From Piper betle (lineage: Eukaryota; Streptophyta; Magnoliopsida; Piperales; Piperaceae): a stretch of DNA of 64,000 bases. Positions 23,340 to 34,927 of the stretch are shown piece by piece (within the stretch, counting starts at the first letter, position 1; each line of letters begins with the position of its first letter). The stretch spans positions 1 to 64,000 of the forward strand of contig JAURVB010002143.1 of assembly GCA_033002965.1 (NCBI GenBank). The letters are read 5' to 3'. The notes beneath the pieces were generated by a model. It saw nothing but the letters and a program-made list of their open reading frames with translations. It searched no databases and was not told the origin of the DNA. The translations under genes and the position numbers were made by a program.

Positions 23340-24010
23340 GTCACATTATTTTGGGTTTGGTAGTTGTATCTAGTTGCCCCGGGTTTGGTAGTTGTATTTA
23401 GTTGCCCCAAGTCCATGAAGGATATTTGGTGCTATCCAAAGTGGTGGAAACAACTAAGTGATATTAACATGTGTTATAGTTGCAGGGATATTTGAATAAT
23501 GGTGTTTGGAGGTTGTCGAAACACTTGGAGTGCTCTTGGATTCTAAGGACCGGAACCGAGTATAACTAAGGTTAGCCGATGCCAAACGAGGAAATAAGGT
23601 TAGCCGATGCCAGACGAGGAATAAGGATTGGTAACCTAAAACAACTCATTGGGTCACAAGCAGTGTGTACCGCACATTGTCTAGGGTGTACCAAGTATCT
23701 ATGCTCATTCGGGTACAAATTAACCTCAAAATGTCTATACCTGGTTTCAATAATTGAGCATGCTTGAGTCTGGCTGGTTACTATTACCGGCACTCATTAC
23801 TAGGAGTGAACGGGCAATACCGAGCTGTTCGAGAGTGATGATCGAGCATCAAGTCCGAGTGTGGCTGTTGGAAGCAACATCTAGAGTTGGTATCAAAGCC
23901 CGATTTACACAAAGTTGGCTTGTGTTTTCGAAGTGATGATTGAGCATCGGGTCTGAGCGGCGTCAAGAGATGGTATCAGAGGCCGATTTACGCAAAACCG
24001 GCTTGAGTTT
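23340..24010 (+). mobile_element. LTR-retroelement debris with two Met-tRNA primer-site copies
   Basis: TTGGTATCAAAGCCCGATTT near 23888 and TGGTATCAGAGGCCGATTT near 23974 resemble the primer-binding site TGGTATCAGAGC (initiator Met-tRNA) used by many plant LTR elements. They lie in a ~91-bp tandem duplication (about 23830-24005). Two further small duplications (28-31 bp) lie at about 23350-23407 and 23566-23625. No gag or pol frame follows, so only an LTR end is left. Confidence 0.55.
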
Positions 24011-24049
24011 TCTGAGGAAGAGTTTTTTTATATTATTTAGTAGTGGAAG

Positions 24050-24385
24050 AATTAAACATAATTACCAAAAAAGGGGGAAATAAATTATCTAAAATACCCT
24101 CACTTTAAAAATTATAAATTCATCAAAATTCTCTTTTGTTTTTAAATGCTTAGGCCAAATCGGGAGCCGCCCACAGTCGTGGGCCGGAGCCGCCTAACCG
24201 CCCTAAGGCTAGGCAGCCAGAGATATGGTTGACCTCAGCCAGCAGCCAGATTGGTTGCCCTCACCCTGGGGCGGGCATGGCAGGGTAATCGCCGTCATTG
24301 GCTCCCCATAAAAAGGAGGAAAAGGGATCTTTGGGCAGTGGCTGCCCCAAGGCTAGGGCAAGCAATTCTGGCTGCCCCTCGTTGT
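24050..24385. other. Unassigned spacer with a GC-richer patch
   Basis: A short GC-richer stretch (24150-24380) holds repeated GCCGCC.AA and CAGCCAG phrases. I recognise no protein or element. Confidence 0.35.
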
Positions 24386-24614
24386 CAAAATATTATATAT
24401 TCTTACTTTATTAATGCACATTCTATCATTTTTTTAAGTAGGATTTGTGTTTGCTATTGGTGTATTCTAGTTTTTTTGTTTGTGACTTTTTCTATTTTTT
24501 TGGTATACATGGAGGATAGAGTAGACATGGGCAGTAGTGGCAAGAATTGGATAAAATGTCATTCATTTGGCTTTTCTGGCTGCTAATTTTATTCATTTTT
24601 TTACTAGGTGGAAA

Positions 24615-25345
24615 CACAAATGCATAAATCGGCCGATTTAAATCGGATTGGCGGCTATCCGATTTAAAAAACAATGTGAATCGGATAGGCTCAAATCAAT
24701 CCGTGAATCGGCCGATTAGAGCCGATTTTGCCCGATTTAAGCTGATTTTGCCCGATTTAAGCCGATTTCAGAATCAACCGATTTTGGTCGGTGGCAAGGG
24801 CGGCGACGGGCGACCAGGGGGCCAAGGCTGGGGGCAACGACAACGTGGGACGGGGTGGTGAGGGAGGTGACTGGGCGATGAGGCGGGGCGAGGTGAGCTG
24901 CGAGGGTGGGGCCGGGCAGTGAGGCAGGGCGGAAGGCGAGGAGGGGGGCGACGAGGGCAATAGGGCGGCGACGAGGCGGGACATGGGCGAGAGGGTGGCG
25001 GGGCAACAGGGCGGTGTGGGTGGCGGGGGAAAATAAGGGATGAAATATAAGTGGCATTCTCGTAATTAAAATTTAACTCGACTCCGACTCGTGTCAAAAA
25101 TAATAACTAACTCCAAATAATTTTTAAAAAATCAAAAAAAATGAAAAAAATATCATAAAATATAATACACATTATAATATGAAAATTACATCACAATAAC
25201 ATATTCTATACTAATAACCTACTAATTTTGACTAAGTTAAAATTTTTGTATAGCACTGACCGATTCCTGTTCGATTTAGACCGATTTTGATTCCGACTCT
25301 TTCGAAAACCGATTTTAATTTCGATTCTGATTTTTGCAGCACTGA
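24615..25345. mobile_element. hAT-like non-autonomous element inserted in DDB1 copy A
   Basis: The paralogous stretch at 34712 reads straight through CTAGGTGGAAAAGG, whereas here about 730 bases separate CTAGGTGGAAA from TGGAAAAGG. This shows an insertion with an imperfect ~7-8-bp target duplication around TGGAAA. The ends carry inverted ATGCATAAATCGG- and GCTGCAAAAATC-type sequence, with repeated GCCGATT phrases nearby. The interior has a GC-rich block (24780-25030) followed by AAATTTAACTCGACTCCGAC. The layout matches the better-preserved element at 58089-58957. No transposase is present. Confidence 0.7.
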
Positions 25346-25363
25346 TGGAAAAGGGTTTTGAGG

Positions 25364-26842
25364 ATGAACATGTGGAATTACGTAGTTACGGCCAGCAAGC
25401 CCACGAATGTCACCCACTCCTGCGTTGGCAACTTCACTGGTTCTTCCGAACTCAACCTCATCGTTGTGTACATCCTCCTCCTTCTTCTTCGTCTCTCTCT
25501 TGTTTATATATATATATATATATATATATACACTTAAAATTGCTCTTTGCCTCATTTACTGCATCATTACCAAATATAAGTTGCGTAATTTTTTTTAAAA
25601 AAAGTTATTTATGGGTACTGCTAACATGGATTCTACTTGTTTTAGTAAATGTAATTTCATTGAGATTCATTTGTTTGCTCAAAAGGGCCGCCTACATGTA
25701 TTAACTACTTCATTTCAGGCATTCCTGTATTTATTTCCGAATTCTTGTATTTATTTTTAGATTTCTTGGATCTAACATAGTGAGAAAGAATTTATTCTAA
25801 CCACAGTCAATCTTGTTTTTTGAAATGAAAACAAGGTGCTTGGAAAGTTTGTGGAGGTTGATATTAGCTCTAGTGAGGAGCAACTCATAATCCATTGGCC
25901 TATTATTTTCTTCAAGTTATGCCACTTCTAATGTTCAGGCATTCTATTTGATCATCATGCATATAGCATCATAAGTCTGAGAAATTCCTTCATGTTTTTC
26001 TGCCACCTTTGCCACCATAATAGTAACCCTAACCTAAAAGGTCTTAAATTATTCTTGATGATCTTATTGCAGCTTGTGGCAGATATTCCTCTGTATGGAA
26101 GAATTGCAATCCTTGAGCTTTTCCGCCCACATGTATGTATCTTATGTTGTTTCAACACTCATACCTTTCATGTTACTGCATTCTATTGTTGATTTTTTGT
26201 ATTTTTGTTTTTATTATTTTTGTACAGGGTGAGGCTCAGGATTTTCTTTTTATTGCTACTGAAAGATATAAATCCTGCATTCTTCAGTGGGATTCAGAAG
26301 CATATGAACTCATAACCAGGTATTATTGCAAATTATCGTAAGCATTTTTCTTGTAGGGTCGTTATGGCAACCTTATCCTACTTGGGACTATAAATGTTCT
26401 GCATTTCAACTTTTGGTGTGCAAAAGTTTTAGGTCCATAGTTTTTTAATGTGAAATAATTTACTAAACTCTAAGATAGATTTTGAAAGAAATTTGTTCTT
26501 TTAAGAGTTTGAACTTTCATGATTTGAGCTTTGGTTCAACATCGAGGGGGTTGGTGAAGAAGGTTCCGTTTCTATGCACCTTGTCTCCTCCCCCTATTTT
26601 CTCCCTATCCCACATCCTTCCTCTAACTTTCTCCCATTCTCCTCCCGCCCCTCTCTCCCTCTCCAATATGGTATGTGGCTGAGGAAGAAGGAAGAGCTCT
26701 ATTTCCTTTTGCCCTCATCTTGTCTACTGGATTGATATTTTCCCCTGTGCATCAATAGATTGCATTTTTTTCTAGAGTATTTCAGATTGTTGCGTCTGTT
26801 TTATCTCGGATCATATGGGTTGGCTTACTGATATTGGACAGG
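25364..26842 (+). pseudogene. DDB1: DDB1 pseudogene, copy A (N-terminal exons)
   Basis: DDB1 is the beta-propeller adaptor of CUL4 ubiquitin ligases. The remains are exon 1 (from 25364), encoding MNMWNYVVTASKPTNVTHS and CVGNFTGSSELNLIV; exon 2 (26073-26132), LVADIPLYGRIAILELFRPH; exon 3 (26228-26319), GEAQDFLFIATERYKSCILQ; and a shortened exon 4 near 26803-26842 (SDHMGW.TDIGQ). Exon 1 stops after LNLIV: the A-K-C-T-R-I-E-I-type continuation found in known DDB1s is missing, replaced by sequence leading into a (TA) run. Exon 4 lacks its first codons and the gene ends at exon 5. Exons 2 and 3 are still open, so decay is partial. Real DDB1 is about 1090 residues; this covers roughly the first 110. 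Confidence 0.85.
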
Positions 26843-27002
26843 TAAAATTTTTCCTTGTTATTAAAATTTGTTATCCTATTTTTTATACCTCTCATGTCTT
26901 GGTGACCGTTGGGACTTGTGTCTAGTGTCAATTTGAGTTTTTACCGAATCATTTGATAGCTGTTATTCTCAGCTTAACTTCTGTTTATTGTAGATTGGCA
27001 TT

Positions 27003-27990
27003 ATTTGATCTCAGGTAAGGCTTCTGATTTTGTAGTTTGGATTTGAAATTTTGGCTCTTTCTTGATTTGTTGTTACTTAGTCGGCTGGCGGGGATTTTGG
27101 ATGTTTGAGTTTTTTTTGGATTGTTTGAATTTCGATGCCTTATTTGTTGTTTTGAATTTTTTAACGGATTTGAGTTTTGGTTCTGATATGTGTTGATATC
27201 TTAGTTTGCTGTTAAATTTTGATTTGTTTGTTATATGAATTGTTCGTTTATTGTTTCACAGTTGTTGATCGATTCGAGTTTGCAGTCTGTATTTGTTGTT
27301 TGAGTTTTTTTTCCTTTGGATTGTTTGAATTTTGATATCTTATTTTGTTGTTTAGAATTTTTTTGACGAATTTGAGTTTGGAGTCTGATTTGTTGGTTCG
27401 TTTGAAGTTGTATGTGTTTTGTTGTTTTGGAGTTTTCCTTTTTTGTTTGAGAGACATGAGATTATTTGTTCTGGATCTGAGTTTGTCTATAATGAATATT
27501 ATATCTGCTTTTTTTATCCAATGTAGTTTTATTGTTATGAAATATGAGATTATTATGATCCAATGTAGTTTTACCTTGTTGGATTGGATCATAGGATTGA
27601 GTTGTTAATCAATTCTGTGCTCATTTTTCGGGATGTTAGAAGTTCTGGTGATGAGCGCCTGAGCTAGATGATCTTAGATTCACCTTGCTGGATCCGTTTT
27701 GTATGTTCTTCAATTTACATTCAATATTTTACTTTGATGATTTGTGCAAGTCTGGTTGATTGCAATTCTTTCTCTCTTTTCTTCTGCGTCTCTCAATTGG
27801 GTTCTCGTTGTGAATAATGTCCTAATCTGTATGCTGACAAGCTCTATATTACTAGTTCGAGGTTTTGTCAACAAACAGTTTTGGTGTGTTGCACTTATTC
27901 TGTTACCTTCTCCATTTTTGTCGGCAAGTTCTACTGCATTTTTCCTATTGGAGTCGTATTTGCTTCTGATATGATGTGATTGGGACTACA
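27003..27990 (+). repeat. Intron-like segment, direct copy (left arm of inverted pair)
   Basis: This T-rich, intron-like sequence matches the reverse complement of about 30310-29440, and a shorter third copy is present at 31690-31930. Shared landmarks include AATTTTGGCTCTTTCTT, GATTATTTGTTCTGGATCTG, CCAATGTAGTTTTA and TTGCTTCTGATATGATGTGA. It begins just after TCTCAGGTAAGG, which looks like an exon end and splice donor. Confidence 0.8.
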
Positions 27991-28082
27991 AAACTCTTGT
28001 CAATTTCGTTGCTCTGTTTTAATGGTTGAAGTAAAGTAGGACGATAAGAATCATGGGATGATGTTTACAGTTTGTATTTCAG

Positions 28083-28575
28083 CGTTCAGTGATTGCACAG
28101 GGCATTAATACTGCAGGGGATATTAAGATGCAACAGGATGCTGGAATCTACACCTGTAATGGTTTGACGATGCAGAACAAGAAGGTATGATGATTGATGA
28201 TATTCCAAATCAAAAGCTCTCTACTAAAAGCTCTTTTGACATTTGTTTTTTTTTTGCTATGTGTGAGAGCCTGACCGGGATAAAGGGTTTATCTGATCAG
28301 TGACAAGATCTGTGAAGCTGACGAGAAAGTCGTAGCAGGCCAATCAAATGCTAATCATTCATGACATTCTATACGTGCCCGATTAGAGAAGGCTCAACTT
28401 GCTCCCCACTCTGCATCTCCAAGGAGGTTTGTTCATTAACCAGTATTCTCACCTTTTGGATTTATCTTAAAATTAATTTTGAAGAAGCTCAATTTTTTCA
28501 TTGTGTTTAGTGCTTGAAGCTTTTTGATTGTGTGCAGTTGCCACTGAGCATGCGAGGGAAGGTGAAGGATTTCCC
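28083..28575 (+). pseudogene. DMC1: DMC1 (meiotic RecA-family recombinase) fragment
   Basis: DMC1 catalyses strand exchange between homologues in meiosis. The exon at 28083-28184 has good splice borders and encodes [20 protein letters not shown] then [12 protein letters not shown], the helix-hairpin-helix region of DMC1 (family form: Q-G-I-N-A-G-D-V-K-K-L-Q-D-A-G). The next exon-like stretch (28267-28340) reads SLTGIKGLSD, then, after a stop/frameshift, KICEADEKVV. Near 28540 an acceptor is followed by LPLSMRG and KV, which matches the start of a later DMC1 exon but lacks the sequence between. The Walker motifs and most of the ATPase core are absent. It is a relic with several exons collapsed together. 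Confidence 0.8.
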
Positions 28576-28609
28576 CACACATATCCGAGGTTCAAAATAT
28601 ATCAATATC

Positions 28610-29440
28610 ACTCAACCCCTTAAATCCACTATGGTTCCTATCCCTAACATAACGAATGAGTAGTTGCCATTTTATAGTTGTAGTGAAAGATGAATCGGTG
28701 CTTATTGTTGTTAATATTGAATATTTTGTATTACATGTCAGAATTTATAACTTTTTTGATATGTGGGAAAACCTGGCGGTAACAGATTTTAAGGTGCCCC
28801 AATTAGATTTCTTGGAAGAGTTGAATTTCTTGGGTTTGGGGAAGAGCACACATTTGTAATGACACTCACATCGGATTCTGTTATTTTCCATGTACAATAC
28901 CCATTAGGAATTCTTATTAGAAGAGACCTAGAACGTCAAGAAAGAAGTGGAAATAACCGAACTATATTGTATAGTATACGGGGAAGGAACTCTGGCAATT
29001 TAATCATATCTAAGTTTATTGTAGAAGAACGTGGTCTTTGGAGATTCACCATACTTATGCAATAAGTAATGCCCATTCCGACCAATCACCCACAACTACT
29101 AATAATTTTGTCATGATTGGTGACCATGTTCTAAGACAACAAGTATGATAAGCAATAAAAATTTTTTTATTAGAACCCCCACTTACATTGGTTCGACATG
29201 GAGATGTGTAGGGTGGGGTTACTCACGTAGCCCTAGGCATTTGGACGGTTAGTTATTCCCTATTTCAACGTATTTGAGTTGATCTTGTATAGGCTTAGCA
29301 TTGATCCTTGACTGACTAAAGAATTGGTAAATTTGATATCTTGATGTCTTTGACTCGATTTTTTATTTTTGTTGCCGTTATATGCATGTTATTTGGTAGA
29401 ATTTGATGCCCTGTATCCTATGAAATTAACTCGAGTATTG
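28610..29440 (+). repeat. Repeat family R1, copy 1
   Basis: Landmarks CCTATCCCTAACATAA, GGTGCCCCAATTAGATT, AGAAGAACGTGGTCTT, CCGACCAATCACCCACAACT and ACATTGGTTCGACATGGAGA recur at 38815-39470 (same strand), 38163-38600 (opposite strand) and, in part, 31930-32110 (opposite strand). No conserved protein is visible. It is an unnamed interspersed repeat. Confidence 0.7.
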
Positions 29441-30310
29441 TAGTCCCAATCACATCATATCAGAAGCAAATACGACTCCAATAGGAAAAATGCAGTAGAA
29501 TTTGCCGACAAAAATGGAGAAGGTAACAGAATAAGTGCAACACACCGAAACAGTTTGTTGACAAAACCTCGAACTAGTAATATAAAGCCTGTCAGCATAC
29601 AGATTAGGACATTATTCTCAACGAGATCCCAATTGAAAGATGCAGAAGAAAAAGAGAACGAATTGCCATCAACCAGACTTGCACAAATCGTCAAAGTAAA
29701 ATATTGAATGTAAATTGAAGAACATGCAAAAGGTGTAAGACCAATCTAGCTCAGGCGCTCATCACCGAGAATTTCTAACATCCCTGAAAATGAGCACAGA
29801 ATTGATTAACAACTCAACCCTATGATCCAATCCAACAAGGTAAAACTACATTGGGTCATAATAATCTCATGTTTCATAACAATAAAACTACATTGGATCA
29901 AAAAAAGAAAAACTGATATAATATTCATTATAAACAAAACTCAGATCCAGAACAAATAATCTCATGACTCTCAAACAAAAAGGAAAACTCCAAAACAACA
30001 AAACTCCTACTACTTCAAGCGAACCAACAAATCAGACTCCAAACTCAAATTCGTCTAAAAAATTCTAAACAACAAACTAAGATATCAAAATTCAAACGAT
30101 CCAAAAAAAAAAACTCAAACAACAAATACCCACCACAAACTCGAATCGATAACTAACAAACGAACAATTCAAATAACAAACAAAAAAACAGACGGCGGGC
30201 GTTAAGACTTTGCAATAAAAAATCGTCAAAATCACCGCCATGCAAAGCCGACTACATAATAACAAATTAAGAAAGAGCCAAAATTCCACCTGAGACTGGG
30301 AAGGGTATTT
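29440..30310 (-). repeat. Intron-like segment, inverted copy (right arm)
   Basis: This is the reverse complement of 27003-27990 with moderate divergence and indels. Read on the minus strand, it is preceded (30300-30345) by GTGGGCCCAAAATATATCC and a CTCAG|GTGG donor-like junction. This suggests the parental sequence was the promoter, first exon and first intron of a plant gene that I cannot identify. Confidence 0.75.
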
Positions 30311-30359
30311 TCGGATATATTTTGGGCCCACCAGGGAAAAGCGAGGACGATGATGTTTT

Positions 30360-31690
30360 TTTGGTCATTTTCTCCACAAGCTAGTGGAACTACGAAGAAG
30401 TACCCATAACAAATTGATTACTTCTTTTCTATTTTTACGATGTATTAATAATGTAGCATTATTACTAAATAATTAAATATTTATTAAATTTTCATTTGAT
30501 GGCATCGATAAAAAATTCTTAATTAAGAATACAATATTTTTATCTATTTTCACTTATAATTGACATGCAAATTATTAATTTTTTAATAATGAAATGTGAG
30601 AGATAGCTGAGTGAACTTGGGATGAGCTTTCGTATCCAATACCCACGAAAGGTATGGGCTCTCATATCCGATATCCACAAATCCGATTTGGTATTTGACC
30701 TTTTATATCCAATTCAAAACTATTTTAGAATTTTTAGGATATATTATATAATATATCGGACAATATTCAGATCGGATATTGATTGATCCGACCCGTATCT
30801 AATGCAAATATATAATATTTTATAAAATTATATTTTAAAATATTTTAAAATAATATTTTTTACTACTTAGATCTTTATATTGAAATTTATAATTTTTTTC
30901 TATTATTTAAATCAATCTAGTCAAATTTGGGTCTGGTTTGCTTGTGAAAATAGATCGGATATGATCATATCTAAATCCCAAAATCCAAGTCCAACGTGCA
31001 AAAATCTTTTTTTTTCGTGCGAAATCAACCCATCCAATAAAAAAATTTTTTTGATGGGATGGGAATGAATGAGGAAATGATTGAGTATTGGCCTTGGTTC
31101 TTTCTTTTGTACTAAAACTTGAGTCTAACCTGAATCCTATCCGAATTTGAGGATTACGGCAAATTGCTAATTTGTTTACCCATAACAACTGTTCATATCC
31201 CACTCTCTAAGTTTCTTTCGATCTTTTTAATATTAATCAAGAATTTGAGAAATATTATTAAATATGTAATTGATTTTTATTTTTATATGACGTTTGGTTA
31301 TCGTCAAAATATAAAGTGACAACGATTATAACATATAAAAAATGTTTGGCAAAATATAAAGTGGTTGAGGCTGTTTTCATAAAATTTCATAAAACATAAT
31401 TTTATCAGCTTTGTCACATTTTATAATTATACTGAATAAAAAATTATGAATAAATTTTCTACAAATTTCATATAAAATTTTCTATTGCAACACATGCAGG
31501 TTTTTATTTTTAGCGTCTGTTTAGTTGTCTTCAACAGTGTTTTGGTGGTAAAAGATTTCTTTTTGTGTTTGGATGTCTTGAAATTTAGTTAAAAAAGATA
31601 ATTTATCAATCGAATTTTACCGACGAGCAACTTTAAATATGACTTGACTCAATCGTAATATTTCTGATTCGGTTCTTAAGTAAAAGGGTT
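30360..31690. other. AT-rich spacer
   Basis: No gene or clear element end seen; only short frames. Confidence 0.45.
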
Positions 31691-31930
31691 ACCATAATTG
31701 TGAAACAATAAACAAACAATTAAAATAAAAAACAAATCAAAATTTAATAACAAACTAAGATATCAACACAAATCAGAACCCAAACTCAAATCCGTCAAAA
31801 CATTTAAACTAGCAAATAAGACATCAAAATTCAAACAATCTAAAAAAACCTTAAACATCCAAAATCCCTAGGTCGACTACATAATAACAAATCAATAAAG
31901 TGATAAAATTCCAAATCCAAACTACAAAAT
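31690..31930 (-). repeat. Intron-like segment, third (short) copy
   Basis: On the minus strand this matches 27030-27240, including TTTTGTAGTTTGGATTT, GGGATTTTGGATGTTT and GTTGATATCTTAGTTTG. It is followed by a partial R1 copy (31930-32110), the same pair of repeats in the same order as at 27-29 kb but inverted. Confidence 0.7.
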
Positions 31931-32109
31931 TAAGATGGATTGTCTGTATAAGTATATTAAAAAGGTCATGAATTCTGACACGTGATACGTCTTCCATAAT
32001 AAGAAGAACAAGCACCGATGCATCTCTCACTCCAATTATAAAAGGCAAGTCCCCATATCGTTAGGTTAAAGGACAGGAACCACAGTGGTTTCAAGGAGAT
32101 ATTGACATA

Positions 32110-33680
32110 TTTCGAACCTTATTCAACATTGCAGGAGAAACATCATGCTCCTCCTGTTTCCCATGTGCAATTAACAAGTGTCATAATAAATTAGTCATAA
32201 ATACATAAATACTTTATAATAACAAGATACGAAAAAATAATAAATAAAGTTTACATACTTCATAATAATGAAATATGAAAAGATAATAAATAAAGCTTAT
32301 TAAAAGAACCCATAAATATTATTAAATTATATTAATTTAATAATATTTAAACTTCATTTTGAGATAAAATAACCAAATTATTTTCGGGATTTTACAAGTA
32401 TTTAGAATTTCTAATTTTACTTTCCTATAATAAATATAACAATTTTAAATTAAGAAAGTATCCATTAATACTTTCCTTCTTGTTTTCTCGTTCATTTTCA
32501 TTGCTAAAACCCGCATAGGAATCAATCTTCTTCTAATTATATATATATGAAGGTGAATGAGATCACAAATATAGGCACCCAAATAAATATTCAATTTGTT
32601 AAATCATCTTGGCGATGGAGCACTTATTCTTGTAGTAAATGAAAAGGCTTCTTACAGTGACGAATGAGATACGAAGCATGGGTTCCACCACTGTTGGTTG
32701 CACCCCAAATTTTACGCACCACCTGCATGTTGTCCACAATCCACATAGTAGCCGCCCTATTGTCAATAATACAGCGTTGGCAAGCCCCACTTGTATTTGT
32801 TTCTTAATCTTAAAAAAAGAAGCAAAGAGTGAATTAAGTGAATGAATAGACTGACCAATATTGCAGCTCCAATTCAACACCGTAAAACCCAAAAAATAAT
32901 TACATTATTTTCTTAGGGTTTTGTAAATCTTAGAACGAATCTTAAATATTATTTAATTAAATTAATTCTTGGGAATCAATATCATAAATTATCAAGTATG
33001 ACATTTAGTGTATCAGGACAATGGAATGTATGAATTATTTTAAATAAGTATGGTATGAGATGGTGTGTCACTTATGTGTCATGCTAGGTACATGTGACAT
33101 TTAACCAATGATCATATATGAAACACCTTTATAATTGAAAGTGTTATTTAGGTAATATGGGTGGTATGAGACACTTGTGTGATATGGATGACAGTGTCAT
33201 CAGACAATGTGCCCCACTTTAGCTATGCATATAGGTGGCAATGCTTAAATCGAAAAAAATGCACCGATGAATTACAATTTGGTATGTGGCAAGATATAAG
33301 TTTATGGAAAGTAAAGACACTAATGAAGCATAGAGATTTGTATAGAATAATTTAAAATGATTAGTCAATTGCAATAGATGATCAACTTTTGAAGTATCCG
33401 CGAACAATTTGGCTTTAAGATATATAAGTAGTGAAGAAGTAGATCAAATTGATTCACATAATCAACCATCACAAAGTAGAAGTGGAAAAATAAAATAAAA
33501 AAATTGTTAATCTTGATTTTTCTAAAATGAACTTTTATAATAAAATGTGAAAATATTTAAATTAATTCTCTAGAGCTAGATACAAGTATACCAACACATA
33601 ATGGAAGAAATACCTAAGATAAGATAAGAAAGAAGTTAGATGAATAAGTAATTTATTTTATAACCCTCTTATATATTTTA
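32110..33680. other. AT-rich spacer with LTR-start debris
   Basis: The sequence from about 32880 (GTAAAACCCAAAAAATAATTA...) matches the stretch at 33860-33990, both resembling the start of an LTR of the TGTAAAACCC type. The short minus frame at 32599-32892 has no recognisable domain. Confidence 0.45.
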
Positions 33681-33900
33681 GGACAAAAATTCCTAAGCTG
33701 GAGGGATTGTAAAACCCTGATTTTTCTCCTTACGACTCTATTATATTTTCAAGAACAAAAATTCCTAAGTTTGGGAGATTGTAAAACCTTGATTTTTCTC
33801 TTTATGTGGCCCTATTATATTTTTAAGGACGAAAATTCTCAAGCTGAAGAGATTGTAAAACCCGAAAAATAATTAGGTTATTTTATTTACGGTTTTGTAA
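33681..33900 (+). repeat. Triplicated purine-tract/LTR-start unit
   Basis: Three ~75-80-bp tandem units each contain GGAC.AAAATTC, an A/G-rich tract and GATTGTAAAACC, that is, the polypurine tract and first bases of an LTR. They start near 33681, 33762 and 33827. The same motif order marks the 3' LTR border of the intact element at about 52470-52510. Confidence 0.7.
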
Positions 33901-34097
33901 ATCTTAGAATAAATTTTAAATATTATTTAATTAAATTAATTCTTAAGAATCAATATCATAAATTATCAATTATGACCTTTAGCGTATCAGTACGATAATA
34001 TATATGGATGGTTTTAAATAAGTTTTATTTATTGAATTTTTAGGATTGGGAATTGTGAGTTCGATTTGACACCCATTCGCATTAATTCAATAGTCAG

Positions 34098-34326
34098 TGT
34101 TTTTTTACTTTTGGTTATCACACAAATGGTTAGTGTTTAATATAGTTTGGTGTGATTATATTCTTTTTATAAAAGTTTAATGTAATGACTTTTTGAATTC
34201 TATACATATTCTTGTTTTTTTACTTTTGGTTATCACACAAATGGATAGTGTTTAATATAGTTAAGTGTGATTATTTTCTTTTTCATAAAAATTTAATGTA
34301 ATGACTTCTTAAATTCCACATATATT
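34098..34326. repeat. ~114-bp tandem duplication
   Basis: Two copies share TTTTTTTACTTTTGGTTATC and TTTAATGTAATGACTT; units are about 34098-34211 and 34212-34326. Confidence 0.85.
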
Positions 34327-34488
34327 TTTCTATAAAAAGGAAAATTTAGCTGATGTTAAATAAAACATCATCTTTATCATTTGTAAGCACATTTGGCTCA
34401 CAAATAGAACCTTTTAGAGAAGTTTTTTTCATATTAAGATTGTGTCATATTGGGTGTCTCATCACAATTTTTAAGTCTGTATAATAAT

Positions 34489-34883
34489 TCGAAATATTAT
34501 ATGTTACTATTTTATTATTGCACATGCTATCATTTTTTAAGTAGGATTTGCGTTTGCTGTCGGTGTATTCTAGTTTTTTTGTTTGTCACTTTTTTAATTT
34601 TTTTTGTATACATGGAGGATAGAGTAGACATGGGCGGTAGAGGCAAGAATTGGATAAAATGTCATTCATTTGGCTTTTCTGGCTACTAATTTTATTCATT
34701 TTTCTTTACTAGGTGGAAAAGGTTATTGAGGATGAACATGTGGAATTACGTAGTTACGGCCAGCAAGCCCACGAATGTCACCCACTCCTGCGTTGGCAAC
34801 TTCACTGGTTCTTCCGAACTCAACCTCATCGTTGTGTACATCCTCCTCCTTCTTCTTCGTCTCTCTCTTGTTTTTTTCTTTCT

Positions 34884-34927
<44 letters not shown>

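Larger units (their letters stand above)
24386..26997 (+). repeat. Segmental duplication, copy A (DDB1 5' half)
   Basis: This stretch aligns with 34489-36304 almost throughout, coding and intron sequence alike, apart from an inserted element (about 24615-25345) and small indels. Similarity ends abruptly inside the first bases of DDB1 exon 5 (ATTGGCATTATT), where a different intron-like sequence begins. Confidence 0.85.

Noticed and set aside
23830..24005. An endogenous pararetrovirus (caulimovirid), which also uses a TGGTATCAGAGC primer site
   Set aside because: No coat, reverse-transcriptase or movement-protein-like frame is nearby; LTR debris is the simpler reading.
28083..28575. A functional DMC1/RAD51 gene
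   Set aside because: There are frameshifts and a stop, the exons are collapsed together and the Walker ATPase motifs are absent.
30907..31203. 98-residue minus-strand frame
   Set aside because: AT-rich with no conserved motif, splice support or promoter; it looks like a chance frame.
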